A DNA stretch of 64,000 nt from Blautia sp. Marseille-P3087 (GCF_900120195.1 NZ_LT635539.1:316830-380829), one strand, 5' to 3'; numbered from the stretch's first letter, positions 52,716-62,506 are shown. Translations and numbers: made by a program. The notes: a model not told the origin generated them from the sequence alone.

Positions 52716-54570
52716 AGCACACACCTCCTTTGTATTTGAGAACACCACAGCCGGAACATTTCTGGCGACAGTTTGGCGTTACAGTTTCTGCTTTGGCCTG
52801 CTCCCATTCACGAATCAGGAATTTTTTGGTCACACCTGCATCAATGAAGTCCCATGGAAGGATTTCATCTGTGCTGCGTTCACGCAGTGTATAAAATTCG
52901 ATGTCAACACCTGTCTCTTTGAAAGCTTCTTTCCAGATATCGTAGTGGAAACTTTCGGACCAGGCATCGTAAAGAGCACCCTTTTCGTATGCTTTAAGAA
53001 TAACTTTGGAGCAGCGTCTGTCACCTCTTGCGAGAAAACCTTCGAGTACAGTAACGTCCGGCTCGTGCCAGTTGTAGCGTATGCTTCTCTGATTTAACTG
53101 AGAGCGGATTTCATTTTTGACAATTTTTGCCTTTTCGATGAAATCTTCTTCACGGAACATAGGAGCCCACTGGAATGGAGTGAAAGGCTTCGGTACAAAG
53201 AATGAGGTACTGACATTGATCTGGACTTTCCCTTTGCGCTGTTCCTTTGGAACGGTTTCGTAGTAAGTTTCTGCAATCTTCTGAGCAAGATGTGCAATCC
53301 CCTTCATATCATCTTCTGTTTCTGTAGGAAGACCGAGCATAAAATAAAGTTTTACCTGATTCCATCCGCCTTTGAAGGCTTCTCCGGCACCGTGAAGGAT
53401 ATCTTCTTCCGTAAGTCCTTTGTTGATAACGTTACGAAGCCTCTGGGAACCTGCTTCCGGTGCAAAAGTCAGACTGCTTTTTTTGACATCCTGTACCTTA
53501 CTCATGACATCCAGTGCAAATGCATCAATTCGGAGTGACGGCAGGGAAATATTGACTGCCTCATCACGGAATTCATCAATCAGAAAATTTACGATTTCTT
53601 TCAGATGACTGTAATCACTGGAACTTAAAGAACTTAAGGAAATTTCTTCGTGTCCTGTTTTCTGAAGCATGGTTCTTGCAGCTTTTTTCAGTTTTTCCAC
53701 GTCGCGTTCTCGTGTTGGACGGTAGATCATACCTGCCTGGCAGAAACGGCATCCACGGATACATCCTCTCTGAATCTCCAGAGTGACACGGTCCTGTGTT
53801 GCCTTGATATGAGGAACGACCGGAGCCTCCAGATTGTTGTAATCCTTATCCATGTCAATGATCAGCTGTTTTTCTACTTTTTCCGATACACCTTCGCATG
53901 TCGGATGAAAAGATTCGATCGTACCGTCTTCTTTATAGGTGACTGCATAAAGTGATGGTACGTAGATTCCAGGAATCTGTGCAGCTTTCAGAAGAAAATC
54001 CGATCTGCTGCCACCGGCTTTTTTGTTTGCTTTATATGCATCAAAAAGTGCATCATAAACGGTCTCGCCTTCTCCAATATAAAAGAGGTCAAAGAATTCT
54101 GCCAGAGGTTCTGGATTGTATGCACAGGCACCACCGCCGATTATGACTGGATCATTTTCTTCGCGGTCAGCTGACAAAAGTGCGATTCCGCTGAGATCCA
54201 GAAGCTGAAGGACATTTGTATAACACATCTCATATCCGAGAGTAATGCCGAGAAAATCAAAATCTTTTACCGGGTCCTGAGATTCCAGAGTGAACAGAGG
54301 AATATGTTCTTCTCTCATGATTTTGTCAAGATCTGTCCACGGAGAAAAAAGACGCTCGCACCATACGTCGTCTCTTTTGTTAAACATATCATATAAAATC
54401 ATCATGCCGAGGTTTGACATACCGATTTCATAGACATCCGGGAATGCCATCGCAAACCGGATATCTACGTCCTCTTTGTTTTTCATAACTGCATTGACTT
54501 CACCGCCGATGTAACGGGCGGCTTTGTCGATCTGCAGGAGTATTTCATCGCGTAATGCTAGTTTTCTCAT
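52699..54570 (-). CDS. TIGR03960 B12-binding/radical SAM protein
   Basis: The 623-residue protein has an N-terminal B12-binding-like domain (about 40-200) with EIGMSNLGM and GGGACAYNPEP. The radical-SAM core has the motif CIRGCRFCQAG (about 273-283). The C-terminus carries a CxxKCSGCG metal-like cluster. The substrate is unknown; its constant linkage to DUF2344, RNase G and L21/L27 suggests an RNA or ribosome modification, which is inference. Confidence 0.88.
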   Translation of the reverse strand: MRKLALRDEILLQIDKAARYIGGEVNAVMKNKEDVDIRFAMAFPDVYEIGMSNLGMMILYDMFNKRDDVWCERLFSPWTDLDKIMREEHIPLFTLESQDPVKDFDFLGITLGYEMCYTNVLQLLDLSGIALLSADREENDPVIIGGGACAYNPEPLAEFFDLFYIGEGETVYDALFDAYKANKKAGGSRSDFLLKAAQIPGIYVPSLYAVTYKEDGTIESFHPTCEGVSEKVEKQLIIDMDKDYNNLEAPVVPHIKATQDRVTLEIQRGCIRGCRFCQAGMIYRPTRERDVEKLKKAARTMLQKTGHEEISLSSLSSSDYSHLKEIVNFLIDEFRDEAVNISLPSLRIDAFALDVMSKVQDVKKSSLTFAPEAGSQRLRNVINKGLTEEDILHGAGEAFKGGWNQVKLYFMLGLPTETEDDMKGIAHLAQKIAETYYETVPKEQRKGKVQINVSTSFFVPKPFTPFQWAPMFREEDFIEKAKIVKNEIRSQLNQRSIRYNWHEPDVTVLEGFLARGDRRCSKVILKAYEKGALYDAWSESFHYDIWKEAFKETGVDIEFYTLRERSTDEILPWDFIDAGVTKKFLIREWEQAKAETVTPNCRQKCSGCGVLKYKGGVCCESKN

Positions 54571-54676
54571 AGTTTTCCTTTCAAAGGTTCATATATAACA
54601 GGTTACATGAAGAGATATCTGCCACTGTTCACAAATAGTATCCCGCGACATAATGATATTTCTTCACAGTATTCCT

Positions 54677-54705
54677 ATTATATATGGTTTGCATGGGGAA
54701 TTCAA
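54677..54705 (-). promoter_or_regulatory. Promoter of the radical SAM-DUF2344-rng operon
   Basis: On the - strand TTGAAT (54705-54700) and TATAAT (54682-54677) are spaced by 17 bases, about 105 bases before the ATG at 54570. The leader has no clear hairpin. Confidence 0.75.
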
Positions 54706-54735
54706 GCAATAATTAGTGTGACAGATAAAGGAAAA

Positions 54736-55257
54736 TCAACGTTCAAGTATGCCGGCATCTCTTAGATTTGCAAGCAGTGCATTAAAGTCCTCTACAATGT
54801 CGTCCAGATTGTTGGCATCCCCCACGGCAGTTGCCGGTGTCACTGTTCCAGCAGGTCCGGTAGCCCCCGTAGCTCCAGTAGCCCCGGTAGCGCCGGTTGA
54901 ACCAGTAGCTCCCTGCTCTCCGGCAGGTCCAGTAGCCCCGGTTGCTCCAGTTGAACCAGTAGCTCCCTGCTCTCCGGCAGGTCCGGTAGCACCGGTAGGT
55001 CCAGTAGCACCGGTAGGCCCGGTAGCCCCAGTTGCTCCGGTATATCCCTGAATTCCAGGTTCGCCCTGCGGTCCCTGTGGGCCTATAGGACCAGGTACTC
55101 CCGGGCATCCTCTTGGTCCTGTCGGTCCTGTCGGCCCCGGACAGCCTCTGTTACATTCGCAGTGATTGTTATTTCCAAAACACGATGTACAGGATACATC
55201 ATCATGTCTGTCCTGCTGCATCTCCAGCTCATTCTGTTTGCGGCGTCTCAACAACAT
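54736..55257 (-). CDS. Collagen-like G-x-y repeat protein, probable spore or cell surface
   Basis: The 173-residue protein has a charged N-terminus with six cysteines (residues 23-39), about 33 G-x-y triplets (38-137) changing from GPT/GPQ to GAT, and a C-terminal domain of about 35 residues ([22 protein letters not shown]). An 18-residue unit is tandemly duplicated (92-109, 110-127). The Thr-rich GAT triplets resemble exosporium BclA, where Thr carries glycans. There is no signal peptide or anchor, which fits mother-cell assembly onto spores. GAGGTGA precedes the ATG. Confidence 0.8.
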   Translation of the reverse strand: MLLRRRKQNELEMQQDRHDDVSCTSCFGNNNHCECNRGCPGPTGPTGPRGCPGVPGPIGPQGPQGEPGIQGYTGATGATGPTGATGPTGATGPAGEQGATGSTGATGATGPAGEQGATGSTGATGATGATGATGPAGTVTPATAVGDANNLDDIVEDFNALLANLRDAGILER

Positions 55258-55294
55258 ACTATATTCACCTCATACTGCAAATAACTTTCCATAC

Positions 55295-55321
55295 AGTATA
55301 TGAGCAACAGAATCTAACTGT
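55295..55321 (-). promoter_or_regulatory. Possible mother-cell sigma promoter of the collagen-like gene
   Basis: On the - strand ACA (55321-55319), 16 bases, then CATATACTG resembles a SigK promoter (AC, 16-17 bases, CATAnnnTA) with one mismatch. CATATACT also fits a SigE -10. This is weak evidence. Confidence 0.25.
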
Positions 55322-55377
55322 GCACACAGGATAATGCTATTGTTACTGCTTACAGCAGGAATGCTATAATTTTTTTA

Positions 55378-56457
55378 TCATTCCAATCCATACTTTTCTC
55401 TGAAATAATTCGTATTATATTTTACTCCCGGATCATCCGGTTTTTCTTTGCTTGCTTTTTTGTGAAAAAAGAAAGCCTGCTCATGACATCCCATTCTGTC
55501 ATAGCAGACACAAAGCTGCATATATGGTACAAAGCCATGACATTCTGCCATAAAAAAACCACCCTTCTTTTTTTCAGAAGGAGCGGTAAGTGCCTGACCG
55601 TACCAGTAAGCGGCCTGTCTGTACCACTTTCTTTCCAGAAAGATTTTTCCAATCTCGCAGCAGATTTCAGCTCTGGGAATATCCAGCGTCAGACTGTACA
55701 GAAAAGCTTCGAGTGCAGCATCGTTTTTTTTAAGTTTGTTATAACACTGTCCGAGAATCATACAGGCATCTATGCGATTCTCAATCCATGTACCCGGCTC
55801 TTCCAGAAAAGCTTCGAGTACATCTGCGGTTTCCTGATACTTTTGATGATAAAACAATTCTCGTCCATAATACAATTGGTGTCGTGGTTCCAGCTTTTCC
55901 TCCTCAGCCAGCATTTTCTGATAAATTCGAAGATTCCTATCCGGATCTCTCTGAGTGCATTTTCGATGTTGGATTTTTATATCTGAATAAAAAATGTTCC
56001 CCGTTGGCGTTATCGCCTCATGAACTTTTCCGCTCCACCGGAAATTTTCTGAAGTTTTAAGAATTCTTTCCCTGTAGTAAGAGAATGTCACCTTTCCAGT
56101 GCTGTCAAAACAAGCAGCATATTCCATCATCACTACATCGACTTTTTTATCAAGGGATGCTTTCAGCAGTTTAAGTTTCTCCAGATTCTTTTCATCCATA
56201 ACATCGTCCGCATCCAGCCACATCCAGTAATCCGTGCGTACTTTTTCTACAAGAAAATTCCTTGCAGCAGAAAAATCATCACACCAGGGAAAATCAAATA
56301 CCTGAGAGGTATATTGTCCGGCAATCTCTTTCGTTCTGTCCGAAGAACCGGTATCTGCAATCAGAATTTCATCCACAATCTCCGAAACAGGGTTTAATAT
56401 CCTTTCCAGCACAGCTTCTTCATTTTTTACGATCATACAAAGGGTGAGTGAAATCAT
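55378..56457 (-). CDS. GT2-family glycosyltransferase with TPR-like tail
   Basis: The 359-residue protein has a GT-A domain (about 1-180) beginning LTLCMIVKNEE, with ADTGSSDRT (about 34-42) and the metal-binding LDADD (about 80-84). A helical TPR-like region follows (about 190-350). This is the SunS-like architecture used for protein or peptide glycosylation. The collagen-like gene lies directly downstream, 120 bases away in the same direction, so its Thr residues are a plausible target (inference). Confidence 0.85.
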   Translation of the reverse strand: MISLTLCMIVKNEEAVLERILNPVSEIVDEILIADTGSSDRTKEIAGQYTSQVFDFPWCDDFSAARNFLVEKVRTDYWMWLDADDVMDEKNLEKLKLLKASLDKKVDVVMMEYAACFDSTGKVTFSYYRERILKTSENFRWSGKVHEAITPTGNIFYSDIKIQHRKCTQRDPDRNLRIYQKMLAEEEKLEPRHQLYYGRELFYHQKYQETADVLEAFLEEPGTWIENRIDACMILGQCYNKLKKNDAALEAFLYSLTLDIPRAEICCEIGKIFLERKWYRQAAYWYGQALTAPSEKKKGGFFMAECHGFVPYMQLCVCYDRMGCHEQAFFFHKKASKEKPDDPGVKYNTNYFREKYGLE

Positions 56458-56487
56458 ATTTGATGATTATCCTTTATGATTTTATAA

Positions 56488-56516
56488 AATTTATGTATCT
56501 TTTATTTGCTATATAC
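56488..56516 (-). promoter_or_regulatory. Possible SigE-type promoter of the glycosyltransferase gene
   Basis: On the - strand GTATAT (56516-56511), 15 bases, then CATAAATT (56495-56488) matches the SigE -10 CATACAnT at seven of eight positions. It lies about 30 bases before the ATG. Confidence 0.3.
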
Positions 56517-56583
56517 CCGTTGGTAAGTATCTGACGGTTTTCGAAAATATTTCTCAGCAGATAAAAAGCAATCAATTGTAAGC

Positions 56584-56616
56584 AAAAAGGACAGGCCTGT
56601 AGCAGACCTGCCCTTT
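56584..56616 (-). terminator. Terminator of the PH-domain gene
   Basis: On the - strand 56616-56604 pairs with 56598-56586 (13 pairs, two G-U) around a five-base loop, followed by a T-run. Confidence 0.85.
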
Positions 56617-56627
56617 TGAGTATGATT

Positions 56628-57014
56628 TTATCTGCAGCTGTCGGTCTCTGCCATTTGGCTCATGGCTGGATTGCCGTCCAGATGCTGCATGTTTAATGTT
56701 TTTCTTTTCATCCGCTCTTCCTCGGAATGTTTCAGGATAAAGTCCTTGATTTCTTTGGAATGTTTGATATGGCACAGTTTGAGATCCGGGTCTGTAACAT
56801 CGCCTGTAAAGCAATGAATGGTTCCGAGTCCCAGCATACGCTCCAGCAGAGTACTCTCCAGACGTACATCAATTACTTTATAAAGGTAACAGTCATTCTC
56901 CTCTTTTCTCAATAATCCGTTGTTTATTGTTATGATCTCATCTGTAACGGTATAAGAGGTAAAAGTCCATGGTAAGCCAAGAAACATGGAACGCTTTTTT
57001 TCTGTATAGGTCAT
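56628..57014 (-). CDS. Bacterial PH-domain protein
   Basis: The 128-residue protein has one PH-like domain (about 5-100) of the YdbS/bPH_2 kind, recognised by TSYTVTDEIITINNGLLRKEENDCYLYKVIDVRL (about 20-53), with no membrane segment. Role unknown; such domains often bind membranes or partner proteins. GGAGG is seven bases before ATG 57014; an ATG three bases earlier is too close to it. The last 25 residues are Met-rich and look dispensable. Confidence 0.72.
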   Translation of the reverse strand: MTYTEKKRSMFLGLPWTFTSYTVTDEIITINNGLLRKEENDCYLYKVIDVRLESTLLERMLGLGTIHCFTGDVTDPDLKLCHIKHSKEIKDFILKHSEEERMKRKTLNMQHLDGNPAMSQMAETDSCR

Positions 57015-57090
57015 CATTAATCCTCCCTCGTTGTTTTTGCTTTATTTTATCACATAAAGGAACAATTTGCCAGATGCAATAAGGTCAGAT

Positions 57091-57414
57091 CTACCATCCG
57101 GTGTTTGCTGCAAAAAACAATATAATTATCTGTACAAAAAGGATGAGGGGGATACCCAATGTAAAATTAAGCTTTTGTGTTTTATGGCGAAACAGGTACA
57201 TGGCAGCCAGTCCGCCGATGGAGCCGCCGATCAGAGAAAGTCTGAAAAGTGTAGAAACCCGTATTCTTGAACGATGATGTATCGCATTAAACTTATCAAT
57301 TCCAAACACAGCGAACGTAACAAGATTTATGATGATCAGATAAATATACACTCCTCTGTGTCGGATAAAAAAATCCTGAAAATTGGCGAGCAGATGATAG
57401 TCAAAATTGTTCAT
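57091..57414 (-). CDS. DUF1294 membrane protein
   Basis: The 107-residue protein has three membrane segments and the DUF1294 pattern of NLVTFAVFGIDK, R-x-R, LIGGSIGGLAAMYLFRHKTQK. Function unknown. I chose ATG 57414; TTG 57420 is also possible. It follows hisIE by ten bases and is probably the last gene read from the his promoter. Confidence 0.85.
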   Translation of the reverse strand: MNNFDYHLLANFQDFFIRHRGVYIYLIIINLVTFAVFGIDKFNAIHHRSRIRVSTLFRLSLIGGSIGGLAAMYLFRHKTQKLNFTLGIPLILFVQIIILFFAANTGW

Positions 57415-57424
57415 TGGCAATTAC

Positions 57425-58708
57425 CTACCTTCTGGCAAGTTCGTTGGTGATCTCTTCCCAGGTGGCTCCTTTTTCGACCATGAGGACCATGGCGTGGTAC
57501 AGAAAATCAGAAATCTCGTATTTGATTTCTTCTTTGTCCGGGTTCTTAGCAGCAATGATGATCTCTGTGCACTCTTCGCCAACTTTTTTGAGTATCTTGT
57601 CAATGCCCTTGTCGAAGAGATAGTTGGTATAGGAGCCTTCCTTCGGATGAAGTTTGCGGTCGGCGATGACATCATATACATCCTGGAATACATGAAGCGG
57701 ATTGGTGTCGTTGGATTCCTTCTGAACCAGAGGTTTGAAGAAACAGCTTCTGCTGCCGGTATGGCAGGCCGCTCCGATCTGATCTACTTTTGCAAGGATC
57801 GTGTCGTTGTCACAATCAAGAGCAAGTGACTTGACATATTGGAAATGGCCGGACGTAAGTCCCTTAAGCCAGAGCTCCTGGCGGCTGCGGCTCCAGTATG
57901 TCATTTTTCCTGTTTTGAGTGTATTATTAAAAGCTTCTTCATTCATATATGCGACCATAAGTACCTGATCAGTTTTATAATCCTGAACGACTACCGGAAT
58001 CAGTCCGTCACTGTTCAGTTTAAAATCAGCCCATGCAATGGCACTCTCAAAGGTAACAACAGGAATTCCGTCTGCTTTACAGTCTGTCTTGAAATCCTGA
58101 AGAGAAATATCAAGAGAGCTGATATAGGCACCGCTTAAAGCATACACAGAATTCTTCTGAAGCAGAGATTTAAGTGCGGCAGTCTTGCTTACTTCTGTAT
58201 GAAGGATGATTTTGATAGAGGAACATGCATGAATTTCATCTTGAATGGTATCAAGTGCAAGGACTTCATCTGCAAATGACTCGATCAATGCCTGGTTTGC
58301 GGTGAATTCTTCCGTAGAAGAAATACAGACTGCCATTTTTTCTTTGCCGAAACGTCTGGATACTTCTTCAAGAAGCGAAATATTATTGGCTTTTGAAAAA
58401 TTCAGGACGACCTTTGCACAGCCGGCATAAAGAAGTTTTTTGACGTCTTCCATGCGATTGATATTGCCTGCTGCCATAACAGGAATTTCGGCAGCAGAAC
58501 AGATGCTCTTAATGTTGGAAATGGCCTGTTCATGCTCTGTGTCTCCGGAAGAAATATCAAAAATGAGAAGTTCATCAGCGCCATTGTCTCGGTAAAAACG
58601 GACAAGATTTTCTATGTTTCCGTCACCGAACAGATTTCTCTGACCAAAACCGGTGACTGCTTTTCCTGACTGCAGATACAGACAGGGAATCAATAATTTA
58701 TCTGCCAT
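57425..58708 (-). CDS. hisIE: HisIE with an N-terminal degenerate HisF-like domain
   Basis: The 427-residue fusion has three parts. Residues ~1-218 form a HisA/HisF-like barrel starting [15 protein letters not shown]. The catalytic Asp at position 11 is Tyr (Y11), and the second Asp is replaced in AVCISST (about S129), so this domain should be inactive. HisI (about 225-330) has the zinc/catalytic [11 protein letters not shown]; HisE (about 335-427) has [15 protein letters not shown]. It performs phosphoribosyl-ATP pyrophosphohydrolase and AMP cyclohydrolase steps of histidine synthesis. Confidence 0.9.
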   Translation of the reverse strand: MADKLLIPCLYLQSGKAVTGFGQRNLFGDGNIENLVRFYRDNGADELLIFDISSGDTEHEQAISNIKSICSAAEIPVMAAGNINRMEDVKKLLYAGCAKVVLNFSKANNISLLEEVSRRFGKEKMAVCISSTEEFTANQALIESFADEVLALDTIQDEIHACSSIKIILHTEVSKTAALKSLLQKNSVYALSGAYISSLDISLQDFKTDCKADGIPVVTFESAIAWADFKLNSDGLIPVVVQDYKTDQVLMVAYMNEEAFNNTLKTGKMTYWSRSRQELWLKGLTSGHFQYVKSLALDCDNDTILAKVDQIGAACHTGSRSCFFKPLVQKESNDTNPLHVFQDVYDVIADRKLHPKEGSYTNYLFDKGIDKILKKVGEECTEIIIAAKNPDKEEIKYEISDFLYHAMVLMVEKGATWEEITNELARR

Positions 58709-58723
58709 GGCTGAATTTCCTCC

Positions 58724-59314
58724 TTATGCAAGACTTCCCTTAGTAGAAAGTACGTCTGTAATACGCGGATCAAAAGAAACCGCCTGATCCAGAGCTTTTG
58801 CAAAGCTTTTGAACATTGCTTCTGCGACATGGTGACTGTTGCCACCGGTAAGAACTTTGATATGCAGATTCATTCCACAGGAATAAGAAATGGCATAGAA
58901 AAATTCTTTTACCATTTCGGTGGACATATCTCCGATTTTTTCAGATGTAAATTCTGCATCCCATGAAAAATAAGGGCGTCCGGATAAATCAATAGCACAC
59001 AGCACCAGAACTTCATCCATAGGCAGAATACAGCTTCCGTAGCGGCGGATGCCTTTTTTGTCCCCAATGGTCTCTTTGATTGCGGAACCAAGCACAATAC
59101 CGGTATCTTCGATCGTGTGATGATCGTCTACCTGGAGGTCACCGTGTACCCGTATGGCCAGGTCAAAAAGTCCGTGGCGGGTAAAACCATCCAGCATATG
59201 ATCAAAAAATCCGACACCGGTCTCAATATCTGAGTAACCGGTTCCGTCGAGATTTAGTTTTAATTTGATTTCAGTTTCTTTGGTGTTTCGTTCTACAGAA
59301 GCTTCTCTTGCCAT
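58724..59314 (-). CDS. hisB: Imidazoleglycerol-phosphate dehydratase
   Basis: HisB dehydrates imidazole-glycerol phosphate. The 196-residue single-domain enzyme has the metal-binding FFDHMLDGFTRHG, DDHHTIED and HHVAEAMFK motifs, and no phosphatase domain. It lies 11 bases after hisD. Confidence 0.96.
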   Translation of the reverse strand: MAREASVERNTKETEIKLKLNLDGTGYSDIETGVGFFDHMLDGFTRHGLFDLAIRVHGDLQVDDHHTIEDTGIVLGSAIKETIGDKKGIRRYGSCILPMDEVLVLCAIDLSGRPYFSWDAEFTSEKIGDMSTEMVKEFFYAISYSCGMNLHIKVLTGGNSHHVAEAMFKSFAKALDQAVSFDPRITDVLSTKGSLA

Positions 59315-59325
59315 GGCTTCTCCTC

Positions 59326-60627
59326 CTACTGTTCTTCGTCTTCGAACCGTACCGCAATGGAATTTGCGTGTGCAGTCAGCTGTTCGGATGTAGCAAACTG
59401 TTCGATATCTTTGTGAATCTTACGCAGTGCCTCTCTTGAATAATATACGATGCTTGACTTCTTGACAAAATCGTCTACGGAAAGTGCGGAGAAAAATTTT
59501 GCTGTTCCGTTTGTCGGAAGGACGTGGTTTGGTCCTGCAAAATAATCACCGAGAGGTTCAGAACTATTTTCTCCGATAAAGATGGCACCTGCATTACGTA
59601 CTTTCATCATAACTTCAAACGGATTTGCAGTCACGATCTCCATATGTTCAGAAGCAATGGCATTTGCTGCATCAATTGCCTCGTCCATGTCTTCGGCAAT
59701 CAGGATATAGCCAAAATTGTCGAGAGACTTCTGGATGATCTCTTTTCGGGAAAGAACTTTGACAAAACCATCAACTTCTTCGCTGACTTTTGCCGCAAAT
59801 TCTTTGCTTGTGGTAATCAGGATTGCGGAAGCAAGTTCGTCGTGTTCTGCCTGAGAAAGAAGGTCTGCAGCTACATATCTCGGATTAGCAGTTTCATCGG
59901 CAAGAACAAGAATCTCACTTGGTCCTGCAATGGAATCAATGCTGACATATCCATATACGGCTTTTTTGGCGAGAGCAACAAAAATATTGCCAGGTCCTAC
60001 GATCTTGTCAACTTTCGGGATACTTTCTGTACCGTAGGCAAGAGCACCGATCGCCTGTGCACCGCCGACTTTGTAGATTTCATCAGCACCGGCTTCTTTT
60101 GCGGCAACAAGTGTGGACGGATTTACTTTACCGTCTTTTCCCGGAGGGGTGGTCATAACGATCTGGTCAACACCTGCAACTTTGGCAGGTACGATGTTCA
60201 TAAGAACGGAGGAAGGATATACTGCCTTGCCACCCGGTACATATACACCGACTCTTTCAAGGGCAGTTACTTTCTGACCGAGCATGGTTCCGTTTGTTTC
60301 GCTGGTAAACCAGCTGTTCTGTCTCTGCTTTTCGTGATAGCTTCTGATATTGACAAGTGCTTTACGGATGACATCGATCAGCACCGGATCCACAGCTTCA
60401 TAAGCTTCTTTGATCTCTTCTTCGGTGACTTTGATCGTATCTGCGGTAATTTCAGTTTTGTCAAATTCTTTAGTATAGGCAAAAAGGGCGGAATCACCTT
60501 CTGTTTTTACTTTGTGAAGAATCTCATCAACGGCAGATTCGAATTTGCCGTAGTTATTTGGGCTTCGTTTCAGGAGATTTTCCAGAATATCTTTTGTGCT
60601 TTCTTTTGTAAGTGCTACTGTACGCAT
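59326..60627 (-). CDS. hisD: Histidinol dehydrogenase
   Basis: HisD oxidises histidinol to histidine in two NAD-dependent steps. The 433-residue protein has [23 protein letters not shown] and the C-terminal [17 protein letters not shown] chose ATG 60627, nine bases after AGAAGGG; an ATG three codons earlier abuts that site. It follows hisG by 20 bases. Confidence 0.96.
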   Translation of the reverse strand: MRTVALTKESTKDILENLLKRSPNNYGKFESAVDEILHKVKTEGDSALFAYTKEFDKTEITADTIKVTEEEIKEAYEAVDPVLIDVIRKALVNIRSYHEKQRQNSWFTSETNGTMLGQKVTALERVGVYVPGGKAVYPSSVLMNIVPAKVAGVDQIVMTTPPGKDGKVNPSTLVAAKEAGADEIYKVGGAQAIGALAYGTESIPKVDKIVGPGNIFVALAKKAVYGYVSIDSIAGPSEILVLADETANPRYVAADLLSQAEHDELASAILITTSKEFAAKVSEEVDGFVKVLSRKEIIQKSLDNFGYILIAEDMDEAIDAANAIASEHMEIVTANPFEVMMKVRNAGAIFIGENSSEPLGDYFAGPNHVLPTNGTAKFFSALSVDDFVKKSSIVYYSREALRKIHKDIEQFATSEQLTAHANSIAVRFEDEEQ

Positions 60628-60647
60628 TGTGCTCATCCCTTCTGTTT

Positions 60648-61289
60648 TTATTTATCAATTACATTTCGAAGATCACGGATCAGATTGCGGATTCGTTCAT
60701 CTTCCATTTTCATGCTGACTTGATTGACAACCATTCTTGCAGAAAGCGGGCAGACTTCTTCGAGAACATTCAATCCGTTTTCACGGAGTGTGCTTCCTGT
60801 TTCTACAATGTCGACGATCACTTCGGACAGTCCGACAATCGGAGCAAGTTCGATGGAACCGTTCAGTTTGATGATTTCTACGGTCTGATGTTTTTTGTTA
60901 TAGAAATAATCTTTTGCAATATTCGGATATTTGGTTGCTACGCGGATCAGCTGATTATTCTGCAGAAGTTCACGGGCGCTTTCCGGTCCGCAGACGCACA
61001 TACGGCATTTTCCGAAACCGAGATCCATGACTTCATACATTTTGCGTCCTTCTTCAAGGATGATGTCTTTGCCGGTAACGCCGATATCAGCGGCACCGTA
61101 CTCAACATAGGTAGGTACGTCAGGACCTTTTGCAAGGAAAAAACGTAATTTCAGTTCTTCGTTGACGAAAATAAGTTTACGCGTATCTTTATCACGCATC
61201 TCCTCACAGGTGATACCGATTTTTTCAAACATGTCCAGGGTTTTCTGGGCAAGTCGTCCTTTTGTAAGTGCAACAGTAAGATATCTCAT
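60648..61289 (-). CDS. hisG: ATP phosphoribosyltransferase, short form
   Basis: HisG joins ATP and PRPP in the first step of histidine synthesis. The 213-residue short form lacks the C-terminal regulatory domain and depends on HisZ, encoded just upstream. MRYLTVALTKGRLAQ and VETGSTLRENGL (PRPP loop) are seen. ATG 61289 follows AAAGGAGG; a longer open frame from 61370 enters hisZ. Confidence 0.96.
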   Translation of the reverse strand: MRYLTVALTKGRLAQKTLDMFEKIGITCEEMRDKDTRKLIFVNEELKLRFFLAKGPDVPTYVEYGAADIGVTGKDIILEEGRKMYEVMDLGFGKCRMCVCGPESARELLQNNQLIRVATKYPNIAKDYFYNKKHQTVEIIKLNGSIELAPIVGLSEVIVDIVETGSTLRENGLNVLEEVCPLSARMVVNQVSMKMEDERIRNLIRDLRNVIDK

Positions 61290-61290
61290 A

Positions 61291-62409
61291 TCAGCAGTCC
61301 TCCTTTTCGCGGCGCAGGGCAACGGATGTACCCTTGCTTCTGAGTTCCTGAGCTTCCCGGATGGCTTCACAGCGGTTTGCCTCAGTATAAGTCAGGATGA
61401 CCGGCGCTTTCTTTTTCGGAAGGCTGATCTTCTGTCTGGACAATGCCATGAGCAGATTATCTACAGCAAGTCCGAAACCGATGGAGGCAGCAGGCTTTCC
61501 GAAATGTTTCAGAAGTTCATTGTAGCGGCCGCCTTTTACGACCGGTTCACCGGTTCCATAGGTGTATGCCTGAAAAATGATTCCGGTATAATACTGCAGT
61601 TTGCTGAGCATACCAAAATCAAAACTGATATATTTTTCGTATCCGTAGATTTTAAGAATCTCATAAATCTCTTCCAGACGTTCTACGGCTTTGATCGCAC
61701 AGATATTGTCTGTCAGACTGCGTGCTTTTGCGAGAACTTCTGCAGAGCCAAAGAGATGAGGCAGTTCCAGGAAAGCTTTTTCCAGATTTGTCGGGATATT
61801 CTGGCTGCGGACAAGATCTTCTACGCCAAAGTAATTCTTCTGAGAAATCAGAGAACGGAGATTTTCTTCTGCTTCGGTATCCAATCCTGCGTCCTGCAGA
61901 AGTGATTTGAAGTAATCCACCTGTCCGACACTGACCTGAAATTCTTTCAGACCGGATTTAAGAAGACATTCTACAGTCATGGCAAGAAGTTCCGCATCTG
62001 CTTCGGCAGAATCATCACCGATACGCTCGACACCCATCTGTGTCGTTTCTTTCAGACGTCCCTGATAACTGGAGTTATTAATGAAAGTGTTTCCTGTATA
62101 GGACAGTGTGACAACTTCCTGCTCTGGATTGAAATAAGTGGCGCAGGCTCTGGAAACAGACGGGGTAAAGTCCGGACGTAATACCAGAGTGTTTCCTTCA
62201 CGGTCAAAAAATTTATAAAGATCCTTGGATGGAATCGTTCCAACCTCTCTGCTGAAAACTTCAAAATATTCAAAAGAAGGAGTTTCAATCTCCTCATATC
62301 CATAGGAATCAAATACTGTGCGGATTTCTGTCTGAAGATGATGCTTCTGACTGCACTCTCCGTTGTAAATATCGCGTACACCTTCCGGCGTGTGAAAAAT
62401 TCGCTGCAT
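61291..62409 (-). CDS. hisZ: ATP phosphoribosyltransferase regulatory subunit HisZ
   Basis: The 372-residue HisRS-like protein has class II synthetase motifs (LVLRPDFTPSVSR, PVVKGGRYNELL) but no tRNA-binding domain. It activates HisG and mediates histidine feedback. It opens the his operon under a near-perfect promoter; one base separates its stop from hisG. hisA, hisF, hisH and hisC are not in the window. Confidence 0.95.
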   Translation of the reverse strand: MQRIFHTPEGVRDIYNGECSQKHHLQTEIRTVFDSYGYEEIETPSFEYFEVFSREVGTIPSKDLYKFFDREGNTLVLRPDFTPSVSRACATYFNPEQEVVTLSYTGNTFINNSSYQGRLKETTQMGVERIGDDSAEADAELLAMTVECLLKSGLKEFQVSVGQVDYFKSLLQDAGLDTEAEENLRSLISQKNYFGVEDLVRSQNIPTNLEKAFLELPHLFGSAEVLAKARSLTDNICAIKAVERLEEIYEILKIYGYEKYISFDFGMLSKLQYYTGIIFQAYTYGTGEPVVKGGRYNELLKHFGKPAASIGFGLAVDNLLMALSRQKISLPKKKAPVILTYTEANRCEAIREAQELRSKGTSVALRREKEDC

Positions 62410-62477
62410 AATCGTTTCCTCCTCATTATATGAGAAACACTTTAACGTGCTACCATGCTACTATATAAAACAAAGAA

Positions 62478-62506
62478 ATTATAATAGGAAAAGCAGAAAT
62501 TGTCAA
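62478..62506 (-). promoter_or_regulatory. Consensus promoter of the his operon
   Basis: On the - strand TTGACA (62506-62501) and TATAAT (62483-62478) are spaced by 17 bases; both are perfect. The -35 overlaps the end of recU. The leader is only about 60 bases, with no T-box or attenuator visible. Confidence 0.85.

Noticed and set aside
54749-55051. + strand frame rich in Ala-Pro-Val repeats
   Set aside because: It is the antisense of the collagen repeats; repetition makes stop-free frames by chance.
59524-60723. Long + strand open frame of 399 codons
   Set aside because: It is the antisense of hisD, has no ribosome binding site and codes for a Phe/Cys/Ser-rich unlikely protein.
62410-62480. 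T-box or His-codon attenuator before hisZ
   Set aside because: The leader is only about 60 bases, lacks the T-box core and has no His-codon run or terminator.
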